Of a DNA stretch of 64,000 nt, positions 23,056-37,574 are shown in pieces. Source of the DNA: Arenicola marina (lineage: Eukaryota; Annelida; Polychaeta; Arenicolidae); contig OZ025258.1 of NCBI GenBank assembly GCA_964019135.1, positions 11,551,961 to 11,615,960 of the forward strand, in the 5' to 3' direction. Both the position numbers and the translations under genes were made by a program. The notes beneath the pieces are model-generated. The model had not been told where the DNA came from, did not search any database, and saw only the letters and a list, made by a program, of their open reading frames with translations. Each line of letters begins with the position of its first letter. Within the stretch, counting starts at the first letter, position 1.

Positions 23056-23325
23056 GCCCGGCGAACGAGATAATAAGTCGTGCGAACGTCATACTAAGTC
23101 GTGCGAACGAGATGCTATCTTCTACGAACGAGATTAGAAATCGTGCGGACGAGATACTAAGTCGTGCGCACGAGATACTATCTTATGCGAGCGAGATGCT
23201 ATCTCGTGCGAACGAGATGCTATGTCGTGCGAACGAGATACTATGTCGTGCGAACGAGATACTATGTCGTGCGAACGAGATACTAATTCGTGCGCGCGAG
23301 ATACTATCTCGTGCGAAGGAAATGC
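23056..23325. repeat. 21-base minisatellite
   Basis: About a dozen copies of the 21-base unit GTCGTGCGAACGAGATACTA plus T, with point variants. The open frames on both strands follow from the period being divisible by three. Confidence 0.9.
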
Positions 23326-23329
23326 CATA

Positions 23330-25400
23330 TAAAAAAAAATACGAATGTCCCTAGCGGGGCTCCGTAAGTTTACAGATGCTTATATATCTCATTGAATGTC
23401 TTTAGACAGGGCAAAATAATTTGTCGAATGTAAGTGGAACATGTTTCGGCCGTCTGCAGTAGCAGTGGCCAGCGCAGTGGCCAGTGAACCAGTGCACAAT
23501 GCGGAATACACCCCTACAACTCGACCACCCGCGTTGTTTGAAACATACATGTGTGTTTATATCTGCCACTGACTATAGAGAGACAATGACCGATGGTGAG
23601 TTGCTTATAATTTCAGCAACTCAAGTTTCGTATAAACGTTTTCCTCACACAGTAATAACCAGTTGCAATTTCTTCTAAAAAAAACATGGTTACACCTAGG
23701 ACTTCCTCTTTAGATGGCCAAGTAGACCTCCCCACCCCCCCCCCCCCCCCCAACCCGCCATCCCCGAGCCATCCAAATCCGAAATAAATACCAGAAGCCT
23801 TTGGAATGTCGAAACTGAAAAATATGGGTCACTGAAAATGTAAACTGTTTATATGGTTTTACTTTTATTTATTGGTGTTGTTTCAATAAGAAGTTTCAAA
23901 TTTAACTCTGTTTGTTAAGGATTGCATGTGGACATTTTTTTTAGTTCGTTCATAAATATAAATAAAAAAATTAATTAAATCATCATTTTCAGAAGGTGTT
24001 TTCTGGAAACGGTTATTTCATAATGTGGCATAATCCACCGGAGAATTAGTCCTGAAGAAATGCTCTATTATAGTTTTTGCTTTCGTTTATTTAAGGGTAA
24101 GATAGCGAAAGAAGTAATATAAATATGCATAACACTAAAACAGATATTAACACTTTTAAACAAAACTGTTCAAACTTTATTTTCTAGTATTCTATTCTGT
24201 TTCTATTGTGATCGCCCCGGGGGGGGGGGGCACTGTTATACAAATCTGGTGGGGGGTGGTTTTAAGGATCAGCTCATTTCCTAGTTTCAGAAACAGTAAG
24301 ACCTCGTTAATATTTGACAGATTTGGTTGCCCTCCTGATGTAATGTCTAACGTATATAGTATATAACGTCGATTTAACGGATCCAGAAATCAAATCGCGG
24401 GGCCGCCCGATAGCTCAGTGGGTTAGAGCGCTGGCATTCAACGTCCTCTTTCTTATACAGAGCCCTCCTTTGAATGCTCCGTAAAACGTCTTGCAAACAC
24501 AGATACAAGTGATAAATCTTTTTGATTGTTTGAAACAATTTGATAGCTAGAAGATTAATCTATGCACAAATGTGATATTTAGCCCCAGTGTTCCTCCAGA
24601 TAATTCAGAAATTCTCAAATGCGCCTATTCTTTTCGAAATTCCCAGTGGGAAGTACAGGCTGGAACCGGGACCGAACGGAGGAACAAAGTGGGTCTCCCG
24701 AGGCTACCCTTCACTTTGACCTGACGTCAGTTTCAGTGGAATAATTGGTCTGCTTTTTAATAATTGGCACTCTGCAACCACATCATTACGTCTTATAGGG
24801 CACCACAGAAAGCTCCAGCGAGGGACATACAGCGTCCCCTGGTGGACAAGATCTATAAGAGTTTGGCTATTTATAGCATGAATGGCGGAGGGAGACCGGC
24901 GGGGGAGGGGGGGGGGGAGGAAAGGGGGCGGGTAACAGATTATCACATGGCATCCACACTGACTTTCACGCACCATTCCCCTGACATTTCCCACCAGACT
25001 GGGGCCATATTAAATCTTGTGAACACGTGTTTTTTATGTAGTTAAACCTATAAACGCCAGAAAAAGACACGGCCGGCATTTAGGCAAGACAAGATATAAG
25101 CCTGTCCAAAAGCCAGATTTTTTTCGTGCTCTGTCTTTGGGTATTTGAATACATGAAGTTCCACTTTACTGTCCATAGTGGCAGGCACGTGCCAACCTAA
25201 TTGATGAGGGTACGAAAAAGTCACCTAACGAGCAGACGAGGAGAAGAGGGGACTAGAATGAGGTCTGAAGATAACGAGAGGACGGCTGGAAAAGCGCACA
25301 AGGTCGCGAGTCAGCGAGTGACAATGGAATAAATGGACGAGGGGCGAGGAGACGAGCGGCAAGGACAAGGGGGGCAAATTAACTAAAAGTGTAGAGATCA
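23330..25400. other. no gene recognised
   Basis: Poly-C at about 23733-23750, poly-G at about 24217-24231 and 24901-24918. A SINE head lies at 24405-24446. I see no exon with support. Confidence 0.5.
24405..24446 (+). mobile_element. tRNA-SINE head fragment
   Basis: CGATAGCTCAGTGGGTTAGA and flanking bases match the A-box head of the full-length SINE at 61992. Similarity ends after GCGCTGGC. This is too short for a tRNA gene. Confidence 0.7.
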
Positions 25401-28400
25401 CAGGGGACGGAAGGAGGACGAGGGGACGAGGGAACAAGGGGACGAGGGAACAAGGGGACGAGGGGACGAGGGGACGAGGGGACGAAAGGACGAGGAAACG
25501 AGGGAACGAGGGAATGAGGGGAATAGGGGACGAGGGGACGAGGGGACGAGGGGACGAGGGGACGACGGGACGAGGGGACGAGGGGACGAGGGGACGAGCG
25601 AACGAGGGGACGAGGGGACGACGGGACGAGGAGACGAGGGGATGAGGGGACGCGGGAACGAGTGGATGAGGGACATGGAATGAAGGGACGAGGGGACGAG
25701 GCAACGAGGGGACGACGGGACGAGGGGACGAGGGGACGAGGGGACGAGGGGACGAGGGGACGAGGCAACGAGGGGACGAGGGGACGAGGGGACGAGGGAA
25801 CGGAAGGAGGACGAAGGGACGAGGGGACGAGGGGACGAGGGTTCGAAGGGACGAGGGGACGAGGGGACGAGGGGACGAGGGGCCGAGGGGACGAGGGGAC
25901 GAGAGGACGAGGGGACGAGGGGACGAGGGGACGAGGGGACGAGGGGACGAAGGGAGGAGGGGACGAAGGGACGAAGGGACGAGGGGACGAGGGGACGAGG
26001 GGACGAGGGGACGAGGGGACGAGGGGACGAGGGGACGAGGGGACGAGGGGACGACGGGACGAGGAGACGAGGGGATGAGGGGACGCGGGAACGAGTGGAT
26101 GAGGGACATGGAATGAAGGGACGAGGGGACGAGGGAACGAGGGGACGAGGGGACGAGGCAACGAGGGGACGAGGGGACGAGGGGACGAGGGAACGGAAGG
26201 AGGACGAAGGGACGAGGGGACGAGGGGACGAGGGTTCGAAGGGACGAGGGGACGAGGGGACGAGGGGACGAGGGGACGAGGGGACGAGGGGACGAGGGGA
26301 CGAGGGAACGGAAGGAGGACGAAGGGACGAGGGGACGAGGGGACGAGGGGACGAGCGAACGAGGGGACGAGGGGACGACGGGACGAGGAGACGAGGGGAT
26401 GAGGGGACGCGGGAACGAGTGGATGAGGGACATGGAATGAAGGGACGAGGGGACGAGGCTACGAGGGGACGAGGGGACGAGGGGACGAGGGAACGGAAGG
26501 AGGACGAAGGGACGAGGGGACGAGGGGACGAGGGTTCGAAGGGACGAGGGGACGAGGGGACGAGGGGACGAGGGGCCGAGGGGACGAGGGGACGAGAGGA
26601 CGAGGGGACGAGGGGACGAGGGGACGAGGGGACGAGGGGACGAAGGGAGGAGGGGACGAAGGGACGAAGGGACGAGGGGACGAGGGGACGAGGGGACGAG
26701 GGGACGAGGGGGCGAGGGGACGAGGGGACTAGGGGACGAGGGGACGAGGGGACGAGGGGACGAGGGGACGAAGGGACGAGGGGACGAGGGGACGAGGGGA
26801 CGAAGGGACGAGGGGACGAGGGGACGAGGGGACGAGGGGACGAGGGGACGAGGGGCCGAGGGGACGAGGGGACGAGAGGACGAGGGGACGAGGGGACGAG
26901 GGGACGACGGGACGACCGGACGAAGGGACGAGGGGACGAGGGGACGAGGGGACGAAGGGACGAGGGGACGAGGGGACGAGGGGCCGAGGGGACGAGGAGA
27001 CGAGGGGATGAGGGGACGCGGGAACGAGTGGATGAGGGACATGGAATGAAGGGACGAGGGGACGAGGCAACGAGGGGACGAGGGGACGAGGGGACGAGGG
27101 GGCGAGGGGACGAGGGGACTAGGGGACGAGGGGACGAGGGGACGAGGGGACGAGGGGACGAAGGGACGAGGGGACGAGGGGACGAGGGGACGAAGGGACG
27201 AGGGGCCGAGGGGACGAGGGGACGAGGGGACGAGAGGACAAGGGGACGAGGGGACGAGGGGACGACGGGACGACGGGACGAGGAGACGAGGGGATGAGGG
27301 GACGCGGGGACGAGTGGATGAGGGACATGGAATGAAGGGACGAGGGGACGAGGCAACGAGGGGACGAGGGGACGAGGGGACGAGGGGACGAGGGAACGGA
27401 AGGAGGCCGAAGGGACGAGGGGACGAGGGGACGAGGGGACGAGCGAACGAGGGGACGAGGGGACGACGGGACGAGGAGACGAGGGGATGAGGGGACGCGG
27501 GAACGAGTGGATGAGGGACATGGAATGAAGGGACGAGGGGACGAGGCAACGAGGGGACGAGGGGACGAGGGGACGAGGGAACGGATGGAGGACGAAGGGA
27601 CGAGGGGACGAGGGGACGAGGGTTCGAAGGGACGAGGGGACGAGGGGACGAGGCGACGAGGGGACGAGGGAACGGAAGGAGGACGAAGGGACGAGGGGAC
27701 GAGGGGACGAGGGGACGAGGGGACGAGGGGACGAGGGGACGAGGGAACGGAAGGAGGACGAAGGGACGAGGCAACGAGGGGACGAGGGGACGAGGGGACG
27801 AGGGGACGAGGGAACGGAAGGAGGACGAAGGGACGAGGGGACGAGGGGACGAGGGTTCGAAGGGACGAGGGGACGAGGGGACGAGGGGACGAGGGGACGA
27901 GGGAACGGAAGGAGGACGAAGGGACGAGGGGACGAGGGGACGAGGGGACGAGCGAACGAGGGGACGAGGGGACGACGGGACGAGGAGACGAGGGGATGAG
28001 GGGACGCGGGAACGAGTGGATGAGGGACATGGAATGAAGGGACGAGGGGACGAGGCAACGAGGGGACGAGGGGACGAGGGGACGAGGGGACGAGGGAACG
28101 GAAGGAGGACGAAGGGACGAGGGGACGAGGGGACGAGGGTTCGAAGGGACGAGGGGACGAGGGGACGAGGGGACGAGGGGCCGAGGGGACGAGGGGACGA
28201 GAGGACGAGGGGACGAGGGGACGAGGGGACGAGGGGACGAGGGGACGAAGGGAGGAGGGGACGAAGGGACGAAGGGACGAGGAGACGAGGGGACGAGGGG
28301 ACGAGGGGACGAGGGGACGAGGGGACGAGGGGACGAGGGAACGGAAGGAGGACGAAGGGACGAGGGGACGAGGGGACGAGGGTTCGAAGGGACGAGGGGA

Positions 28401-31400
28401 CGAGGGGACGAGGGGACGAGGGGACGAGGGGCCGAGGGGACGAGGGGACGAGAGGACGAGGGGACGAGGGGACGAGGGGACGAGGGGACGAGGGGACGAA
28501 GGGAGGAGGGGACGAAGGGACGAAGGGACGAGGGGACGAGGGGACGAGGGGACGAGGGGACGAGGGGACGAGGGGACGACGGGACGAGGAGACGAGGGGA
28601 TGAGGGGACGCGGGAACGAGTGGATGAGGGACATGGAATGAAGGGACGAGGGGACGAGGGAACGAGGGGACGAGGGGACGAGGCAACGAGGGGACGAGGG
28701 GACGAGGGGACGAGGGGACGAGGGAACGGAAGGAGGACGAAGGGACGAGGGGACGAGGGGACGAGGGTTCGAAGGGACGAGGGGACGAGGGGACGAGGGG
28801 ACGAGGGGCCGAGGGGACGAGGGGACGAGAGGACGAGAGGACGAGGGGACGAGGGGACGAGGGGACGAGGGGACGAAGGGAGGAGGGGACGAAGGGACGA
28901 AGGGACGAGGGGACGAGGGGACGAGGGGACGAGGGGACGAGGGGGCGAGGGGACGAGGGGACTAGGGGACGAGGGGACGAGGGGACGAGGGGACGAGGGG
29001 ACGAGGGGACGAGGGGACGAGGGGACGAGGGAACGGAAGGAGGACGAAGGGACGAGGGGACGAGGGGACGAGGGGACGAGCGAACGAGGGGACGAGGGGA
29101 CGACGGGACGAGGAGACGAGGGGATGAGGGGACGCGGGAACGAGTGGATGAGGGACATGGAATGAAGGGACGAGAGGACGAGGCAACGAGGGGACGAGGG
29201 GACGAGGGGACGAGGGAACGGAAGGAGGACGAAGGGACGAGGGGACGAGGGGACGAGGGTTCGAAGGGACGAGGGGACGAGGGGACGAGGGGACGAGGGG
29301 CCGAGGGGACGAGGGGACGAGAGGACGAGGGGACGAGGGGACGAGGGGACGAGGGGACGAGGGGACGAAGGGAGGAGGGGACGAAGGGACGAAGGAACGA
29401 GGGGACGAGGGGACGAGGGGACGAGGGGACGAGGGGGCGAGGGGACGAGGGGACTAGGGGACGAGGGGACGAGGGGACGAGGGGACGAGGGGACGAGGGG
29501 ACGAAGGGACGAGGGGACGAGGGGACGAGGGGACGAAGGGACGAGGGGACGAGGGGACGAGGGGACGAGGGGACGAGGGGACGAGGGGCCGAGGGGACGA
29601 GGGGACGAGAGGACGAGGGGACGAGGGGACGAGGGGACGACGGGACGACGGGACGAAGGGACGAGGGGACGAGGGGACGAGGGGACGAAGGGACGAGGGG
29701 ACGAGGGGACGAGGGGACGAGGGGACGAGGGGACGAGGGGCCGAGGGGACGAGGAGACGAGGGGATGAGGGGACGCGGGAACGAGTGGATGAGGGACATG
29801 GAATGAAGGGACGAGGGGACGAGGCAACGAGGGGACGAGGGGACGAGGGGGCGAGGGGGCGAGGGGACGAGGGGACTAGGGGACGAGGGCACGAGGGGAC
29901 GAGGGGACGAGGGGACGAAGGGACGAGGGGACGAGGGGACGAGGGGACGAAGGGACGAGGGGACGAGGGGACGAGGGGACGAGGGGACGAGGGGACGAGG
30001 GGACGAGGGGACGAGGGGACGAGGGGACGAGAGGACGAGGGGACGAGGGGACGAGGGGACGACGGGACGACGGGACGAGGAGACGAGGGGATGAGGGGAC
30101 GCGGGGACGAGTGGATGAGGGACATGGAATGAAGGGACGAGGGGACGAGGCAACGAGGGGACGAGGGGACGAGGGGACGAGGGGACGAGGGAACGGAAGG
30201 AGGACGAAGGGACGAGGGGACGAGGGGACGAGGGGACGAGCGAACGAGGGGACGAGGGGACGACGGGACGAGGAGACGAGGGGATGAGGGGACGCGGGAA
30301 CGAGTGGATGAGGGACATGGAATGAAGGGACGAGGGGACGAGGCAACGAGGGGACGAGGGGACGAGGGGACGAGGGGACGAGGGAACGGAAGGAGGACGA
30401 AGGGACGAGGGGACGAGGGGACGAGGGTTCGAAGGGACGAGGGGACGAGGGGACGAGGGGACGAGGGGCCGAGGGGACGAGGGGACGAGAGGACGAGGGG
30501 ACGAGGGGACGAGGGGACGAGGGGACGAGGGGACGAAGGGAGGAGGGGACGAAGGGACGAAGGGACGAGGGGACGAGGGGACGAGGGGACGAGGGGACGA
30601 GGGGACGAGGGGACGAGGGGACGAGGGGACGAGGGGACGAGGGGACGAGGGGACGAGGGGACGAGGGGACGAGGGGACGAGGGGACGAGGGGACGAGGGG
30701 AGGAGGGGAGGAGGGGACGAAGGGACGAGGGGACGAGGGGACGAGGGGACGAAGGGACGAGGGGACGAGGGGACGAGGGGACGAGGGGGCGAGGGGACGA
30801 GGGGGCGAATGGACGAGGGAACGAGGGGACGAAGGGACGAGGGAACGAGGGAATGAGGGGAATAGGGGACGAGGGGACGAGGGAACGAGAGAATGAGGGG
30901 ACGAGGGGACGAGGAGACGAGGGGACGAGGGCACGAGGGAACGAGTGGATGAGGGGACGAGGGGACGAGGGGACAAGAGGACGAGGGGTCGAGGGGACGA
31001 GGGGACGAGGGGACGAGGGGACGAGGGGACGAGGGGACGAGGGGACGAGGGGACAAGAGGACGAGGGGTCGAGGGGACGAGGGGACGAGGGGACGAGGGG
31101 ACGAGGGGACAAGAGGACGAGGGGTCGAGGGGACGAGGGGACAAGAGGACGAGGGGTCGAGGGGACGAGGGGACGAGGGGACGAGGGGACAAGAGGACGA
31201 GGGGTCGAGGGGACGAGGGGACGAGGGGACGAGGGGACGAGGGGACGAGGGGACGAGGGGACGAGGGGACGAGGGGACGAGGGGACGGGGGGACGAGGGG
31301 ACGAGCGGACGAGGGGACGTGAAGGGACGAGAGGACTAGGGAACGAGGGGACGAGGGGACGAGGGGATGAAGGGACGAGGAGACGAGGAGACGAGGGGAC

Positions 31401-32490
31401 GAGGGGACGAGAGTACGAAGGGACGAGGGGACGCGGGGACGAGGGGACGAGGGGACGCGGGGGCAAGGGGACGAGGGGACGAGGGGACGAGGGGACGAGG
31501 GGACGAAAGGACGAGGGGACGAGGGGACGAGGGGACGAGTGGACGAGGGGATGAGTACGAAGGGACGAAGGGACGAAGGGACGAGGGGACGAGGGGACGA
31601 GAGTACAAGGGGACGAGGGGACGATGGGACGATGGGACGAGGGGACGAGGGGACGAGGGGTCGAGGGGACGAGGGGACGAAGGGACGAAGGGACGAGGGG
31701 ACGAGGGGACGAGGGGACGAGGGGACGAGGGGACGAGGGGACGAGGGGACGAAGGGACGAGGGGACGAGGGGACGAGGGCACGAGGGAACGAGTGGATGA
31801 GGGGACGAGGGACGAGGGGACGAGGGGACGAGGGGACGAGGGGACGAGGGGACGAGGGGACGAGGGGACGAGAGGACGAGGGGACGAGGGGACGAGGGGA
31901 CGAGGGGACGAGGGGACGGGGGGACGAGGGGACGAGCGGACGAGGGGACGTGAAGGGACGAGAGGACTAGGGAACGAGGGGACGAGGGGACGAGGTGATG
32001 AAGGGACGAGGAGACGAGGGGACGAGGGGACGAGGGGACGAGAGTACGAAGGGACGAGGGGACGAGGGGACGAGGGGACGAGGGGACGAGGGGATGAGTA
32101 CGAAGGGACGAAGGGACGAAGGGACGAGGGGACGAGGGGACGAGAGTACAAGGGGACAAGGGGACGAGAGTACAAGGGGACGAGGGGACGAGGGGACGAG
32201 GGGACGATGGGACGAGGGGACGAGGGGACGAGGGGTCGAGGGGACGAGGGGACGAGGGGACGAGGGGACGAGGGGACTAGGGGACTAGGGGACGAAGGGA
32301 CGAGGGGACGAGGGGGCGAGGGGACGAGGGGACGAAGGGACCAGGGGACCAGGAGACGAGGGGACGAGGGGACGAGGGGACGAAGGTACGAGGGGACGAG
32401 GGGACGAGGGGATCGACGAAGGGACGAGGGGACGAGGGGACGAAGGGACGAGGCGACGAGGGGACGCGGGGACGAGGGGACGAGAAGTGA
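25400..32490. repeat. 7.1-kb array of an 8-base G-rich unit
   Basis: Tandem GGGACGAG fills about 7,090 bases, close to 880 units, nearly all purine on the plus strand. Variants recur as landmarks: GGGTTCGAAGG, GAACGGAAGGAGGACGAA and GAGTGGATGAGGGACATGG followed by AATGAAGG. The last appears about a dozen times between 25.66 and 30.33 kb at irregular spacing, giving higher-order blocks. From about 30.95 kb other variants take over (GGGACAAGAGGACGAGGGGT; GAGTACGAAGGGACGAAGG). Every unit carries one CpG, and consecutive units form G4-N4 runs. The very long open frames on both strands are artefacts: no unit can spell a stop in any frame. Confidence 0.97.
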
Positions 32491-33424
32491 CGACGCATGC
32501 TTTCTGACCAGCGGTGGCTTATGTCATCTTAATTTTTCCGGCGCAGCTGAAAGCCGCTTCCCTTTGTAAGCGATATTCCCCAAGGAAACCTTACGCTCTG
32601 CCACTTACCAGCACTTGACCATACATGACAGACATTGTAATGGCTTCCAAACCCTTTAAGAACCCGTCATCATTGCTTGTCACCCTATGATGTCCCATCA
32701 ACCTTAATTCATACGGGGTAAAGGTAAGGCTGGTACGAAATGCAACGCTGTACGATTCTCCAGCTGTAAGACAAATCTACAGCCGCAGAGATCACAGGGG
32801 CGGAAACCCAAGCGCCAAGATCACAGGGCCACGGTCGCGTCGACACCGAGGTACACCGCGAGTTCACGGCATCAAAGTCACGGTATCGAGTACACGGCAT
32901 GAAGTTCATGGCATCAAAGTCACTGCTCAGAGATAACAGTGGCCTAGATTCCAGACTAGGTAACCCACTAGGCTGTGTGGCCGGCCCAGATTACAGGGTA
33001 GGGTAAAGGCCACTCCTTGTGCATGGTCGTGTTCCCGAAGTAGCACTGCTGGTTTCTGGGTGACAGTGTCGATGGTCGCTTCGACCACCCGGCAATACAC
33101 TTCTCAATTAGCAACGTCACAAGTAGGACAGTATGACAAGGGGTACCATTGCTCCTAAAGCAAGACCTTTAGGGGCATTGCAATGCCAACTTATAGACCG
33201 ATCCACACTGCGAAACTAGCGAGTCGCGGTCGAAATCACACAGAATACCGAACAGTGAACAGGGGCGCAGGGATATAAGGCCGGCCACCAACTTCTGCTC
33301 CGGTGAACAAATTTTCCCTCCGGATTGCCCACAGGTTTTCACGATTTCAACTTAAGACGGAATATTCTTATTTGACATGGAGAATAGGTTGGTAATACAG
33401 TTTTTTAACATATTTTAATCGTGA

Positions 33425-33600
33425 GATTGACAATCATAGCTGATGATAGGTACAAATGAGAAGTACTCACCTCTGAAACTGACAAGAAGGTGACGGGCTG
33501 CTTTATTTGCCCGACTTGCTTGTCCGACATAACGCACCTGGGAGACCTTTTTCAGCTCATGATTGGATAAAAACAACAGTGACGTCCGTGCACTACTGAC
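33425..33600 (-). repeat. dispersed repeat 1, copy 2
   Basis: This is the reverse complement of the repeat at 385-625 and 49605-49835, sharing ATTGACAATCATAGCTGATG and TTGGATAAAAACAACAGTGA. Confidence 0.6.
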
Positions 33601-36600
33601 AGCCTGGATCGGTATATGGCGAGACGTTCCCACATGATGCACGCGAATCAAGACACCTGGTCCCCAATGTGTCGTTATCTGTTTACAGGTAACACCGTCT
33701 GCTACAGCTTTGTATGAAGTCCGTTGGCGCCGCCTGCTGTACCGGTCACGCCACCGGTGGTGGAGATTATGGGATCATATCGGCACGGACAGGGGTTGCA
33801 TGCAGGCGACATCTAGCGGATATAATTGGGAAGTTGAAGTACCTGCTTACAGTTTACACAAGCAAAATGATTTACATCAACGCAAACATGTAGACTCATT
33901 AAAGGGAATGAGGCATGCAAGATACAAGATGACAGCGCTGTGAACAATATGAGAAAGTATTTTATGTCATCGGCTACGTCTCCTTACCAGTTTACTTTCG
34001 TATTCATTGCATGATATCTTTTGGGTATTAATGTTATATCTGAATGAGAATATTACTCATACATGTGCTTTTCATCTGACCAGTCTTCTTATCGAAATAT
34101 CAAATGCATTCTAAGCGCCGTAGGGGTGCACAGAACGCTCGAGAATAATTATGTGAGAGAGAGTGAACTACATCTACGTGTGGTCTCGCAATGACCACCA
34201 CCCCCCCCCCCCCCCCGCCCCCTCGCCCGCCCCAGTACCAACACCCTCTCGCCCTCCACAGTTACCCCCTCCTCCTGCCGATACCCTGGCTTTGAATAAC
34301 AGCGCTTCATGACATCTATTCCCCATCTGTCAGCCGTCACTTCAGCGCCCTACTTGGCCCACCTCCCGCCTCGGACCACAAGGGTTCCTGGCGGCGATAA
34401 TGATCCTCCGCATACTATATATATATATAAGGGAAATGTGAACTTGCCGCAGCATGGACAAACGTATCAGTCGTCACATGGTGTTACAAATTGTGTCGAT
34501 CGACGCATATGTCCAATTTAAGTTTTTTTTAGCAAGACGTTTTATATCGGTGACATAATAGAGAATTAAATATCTATTTATGTATCTCAGCAGAACGTTC
34601 TAGATACACCGTGTGGATGTGTATATATTTAGAGAAAATGTCTAACTGCCATCCTACGGTGCCCGGTTTAGGACATGGCGATATGTTTTTTTTGTCTTTC
34701 TTCTTTTCTTCACAAAAATCATCGAATCTCTCGTGGTCGTTGCGTTGTCGACTGCATAAATGTATGTTGCAGGTGAAACAGAGGTGGGCTAAAACGCCAA
34801 TTCGTCTATTCAAAATAATTAACTCCTTTCAAACTTCGTCGCGAGACGAGTTAATGGGGTGAGGATGTCGTGCTCCAAGAGAACTTGGTACAGAACCTGT
34901 ACCATACAACTAATTGTCTGCCACAAAATCACGAATTGTGGTGACATCTGGATCCATCACCAGTAAGAATCTAAAATGAACCAGACAGATTACGTCAAAA
35001 GTAATTTGACTTTTCAGCCGTCGGTTAATTTCCTTACCTTACCTTATATCGTTGAACCAATGATTACCATTATAGTTTATTTCCATTTGGGCACGACGTC
35101 GATAATAAAGACATGTAGATTTACAAACTTAACGCCAGGTGCCTTTATAATTAGTATTGTAAGCTACAAGTTAGTTGCACGTCGGACATGTTACAATCTT
35201 ACCTAGTGATTAATATGATACGAAAAGATACGTCTTACCAAAACCACTTACCCTACCCCGCCGTGCCTAACCTACTTCACAAAGATATTAATATGGCTCA
35301 CATGACATTGCACTGATTGCATAATTCGCAAACTTGTTTTGACCGTATGTATAATTACCTCTATTTCATTTCCACAGCACTCTGAAGTGGTCAATCGTGC
35401 TTTCAAACAACACCCTTCTTACTACTAATTCGTTATTCTGACAGCGTTCTATTTACTCAAATGATGCTCACATTTATTCTATGAAGATGCACCGCTCTCC
35501 TTTATTTTAACACCTGTCTCCTCAGATTCATTAGCCTAATTTAGCTCTCTCCTGTACACATCTGGCCTAAAGCAACAACCGTTTTCCTTCTACTCCTTGC
35601 GCACGTTGCCACGCCATTCTCTCTTTCTTGTCCCGAGCCTTTCATGTTTTTTTTCTTTGCCGTAATGTGCCGATATTGCTCAGCCTGGGGCCGTGTCACC
35701 GATCCATTATAGAACGCGGAGGTCGTATTACGTACCTACGGGGGGGGGGGGGGTGGCCGGTAACGGCCGAGCACGTCACCTCTCGCGGGACCGTGAACGG
35801 GAAGGATACCCTGCAGCGACGGCTTAACGAGACCAAAACAAGCCACGCCATATGTCACCGTCACAGTGTCCGTACAGCGCCAGCGAATTACCGGAGAAAA
35901 CTGGACCACAGTTTCTCATCGACGGTGCACATCTCACATATCACCCACGTTATCAGACGTACGCTATTCCATGAAGATGTATAGTAAAGTAATTGTCATA
36001 TTGTAGTTACAAATTAAAGAATTAACGTAATATATATTTGCATACACTGATTACCGGTTAAATATGTTAATTACCAGTTATAAATAATATATCAATTATT
36101 GCGCTAATAATATGTATATAAAAGGCAACAGTTAAAACTACGTGTTTGTAAGGATGAACGGTACTCCATGTACAGGTCAACAGGAACTCCTGTATCTATA
36201 CAAAATATGTCATAATATGCAATTAATGTGTTGATTTAGATGACCCACGTCAGTCTCTTGTTTTGTGTTTAACTGGCTTCAAACGACACGCCTTTTTGTC
36301 ACGCATCAAATTGCCTCGATAGACAAAGTTCATTGTCTATTACATCGCATCGGTTGTTTTCAGAAGATGCAAACATATTTACCACGTTGTTGGTACCTTA
36401 ATGTACAGAGATTTTCCTTGAACCAGCGTAAAATCTCCAGCGTTACGCTTTGCAATAATAGCTTTCTTGTTGGCCGAGGCTAAAAATTTTTAAAAAAAAT
36501 ATACCTAAAGGTCTAAGTTTCAAATTATTTTTTGACAAACGATTTTATAATAATTTATTGATATGTCAGACCGTCCCAGTTTCTCAATATGACAAAGAAG

Positions 36601-37064
36601 CTATGGATTCGTGAAAGGTTTTGAGTGCGACTGACAAAACGTCTCGCTAGATTAGACACTATGTAAATTTAGTCATATTTACAAGTATGACTTCTGATCA
36701 TGGCGAATGATCAGAACTGTGTTTCATGTGCCCGACCGAGTTGTTTAAAGGCAAAAAGAAATATCTTGTGCACTACATAAAGGGGATGCCATTAAAGACA
36801 CAGTTCCGCCAAGGTCCAAAAGACTGAATGATGGCAAATTTTGCAATCTTTTTATATCCAATGCAAAACACAAATAACAGCTGATGAGAATTTGTGAAGC
36901 GGAAGTAATTAATTCAACATGCATTAACAGTGGTGCCAGTACTACTCACAACTACTCCAAGTTGTCATTTTATGTGTATATATTATCTATTTATTGGGAG
37001 GAACTTCCTTAGGTCAACGACATCTGGAGCCTGAGTGAACAAATTCGATATTTAAACCGATTTT

Positions 37065-37460
37065 GTTCTTAAAGTGTTCGCGCCACGACTGTGTCTTGCT
37101 CCGAGTTAACTTGGTTTAGGGAAGATACACAAATTACATTTTGTTTTAAGCGGAGTTTACATTTTTTTTATTCCACGATATCACTATAAACGCGTTCGTC
37201 AAAGTAGCAAAGTGAGATCCGGCGGGTTTATTTCTGGGAGCATTGCATCTGAGCGTTATTTGAACATTAATAACATTCCCCAATGATGTAACAAGATTGA
37301 CAGTTCAAGCCAATGATCAGAGATAATTTGAGTCTCAATATAAAAGCACATGCGTTTGTATTCCCCTTTGTCGTCACTTTCCTCGCTCGCCGAAGTTAAA
37401 TTTAGGTGCGAAAACAAGTGGAAAAAGTATGCCCTTCTACTATTTGATGCGTTACGGCTC
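37065..37460 (+). repeat. dispersed repeat 2, copy 1
   Basis: It aligns along its length with 46940-47400. Shared stretches include ATATCACTATAAACGCGTTC, GCGTTATTT, GAGTCTCAAT and TGCGTTTGTATTCCCCTTTG. Its first ~50 bases (GTGTT...CACG...AGTTAACTT) recur alone at 49538-49590. Confidence 0.65.
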
Positions 37461-37574
37461 CACAATATCAGTGTAGAAACACATAAGATGAATATGAGCT
37501 AAAGTTGTCTTGGCGTGGCACGAACACACATAACTGGGCCCAGGAACCTCCGGGGATGCTGAAGGAGGAGAGGA

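Noticed and set aside
22745..23092. 115-codon minus-strand frame, Pro-rich
   Set aside because: It lies on a GC-rich, internally repetitive stretch with no domain or splice context.
25225..32569. Open frames up to 1,943 codons on both strands (RPLVPSSP- and RGRGDEGT-type repeats)
   Set aside because: They are translations of an 8-base tandem repeat. Since 8 is not a multiple of 3, every frame spells the same stop-free peptide, and long frames appear in several frames of both strands at once.
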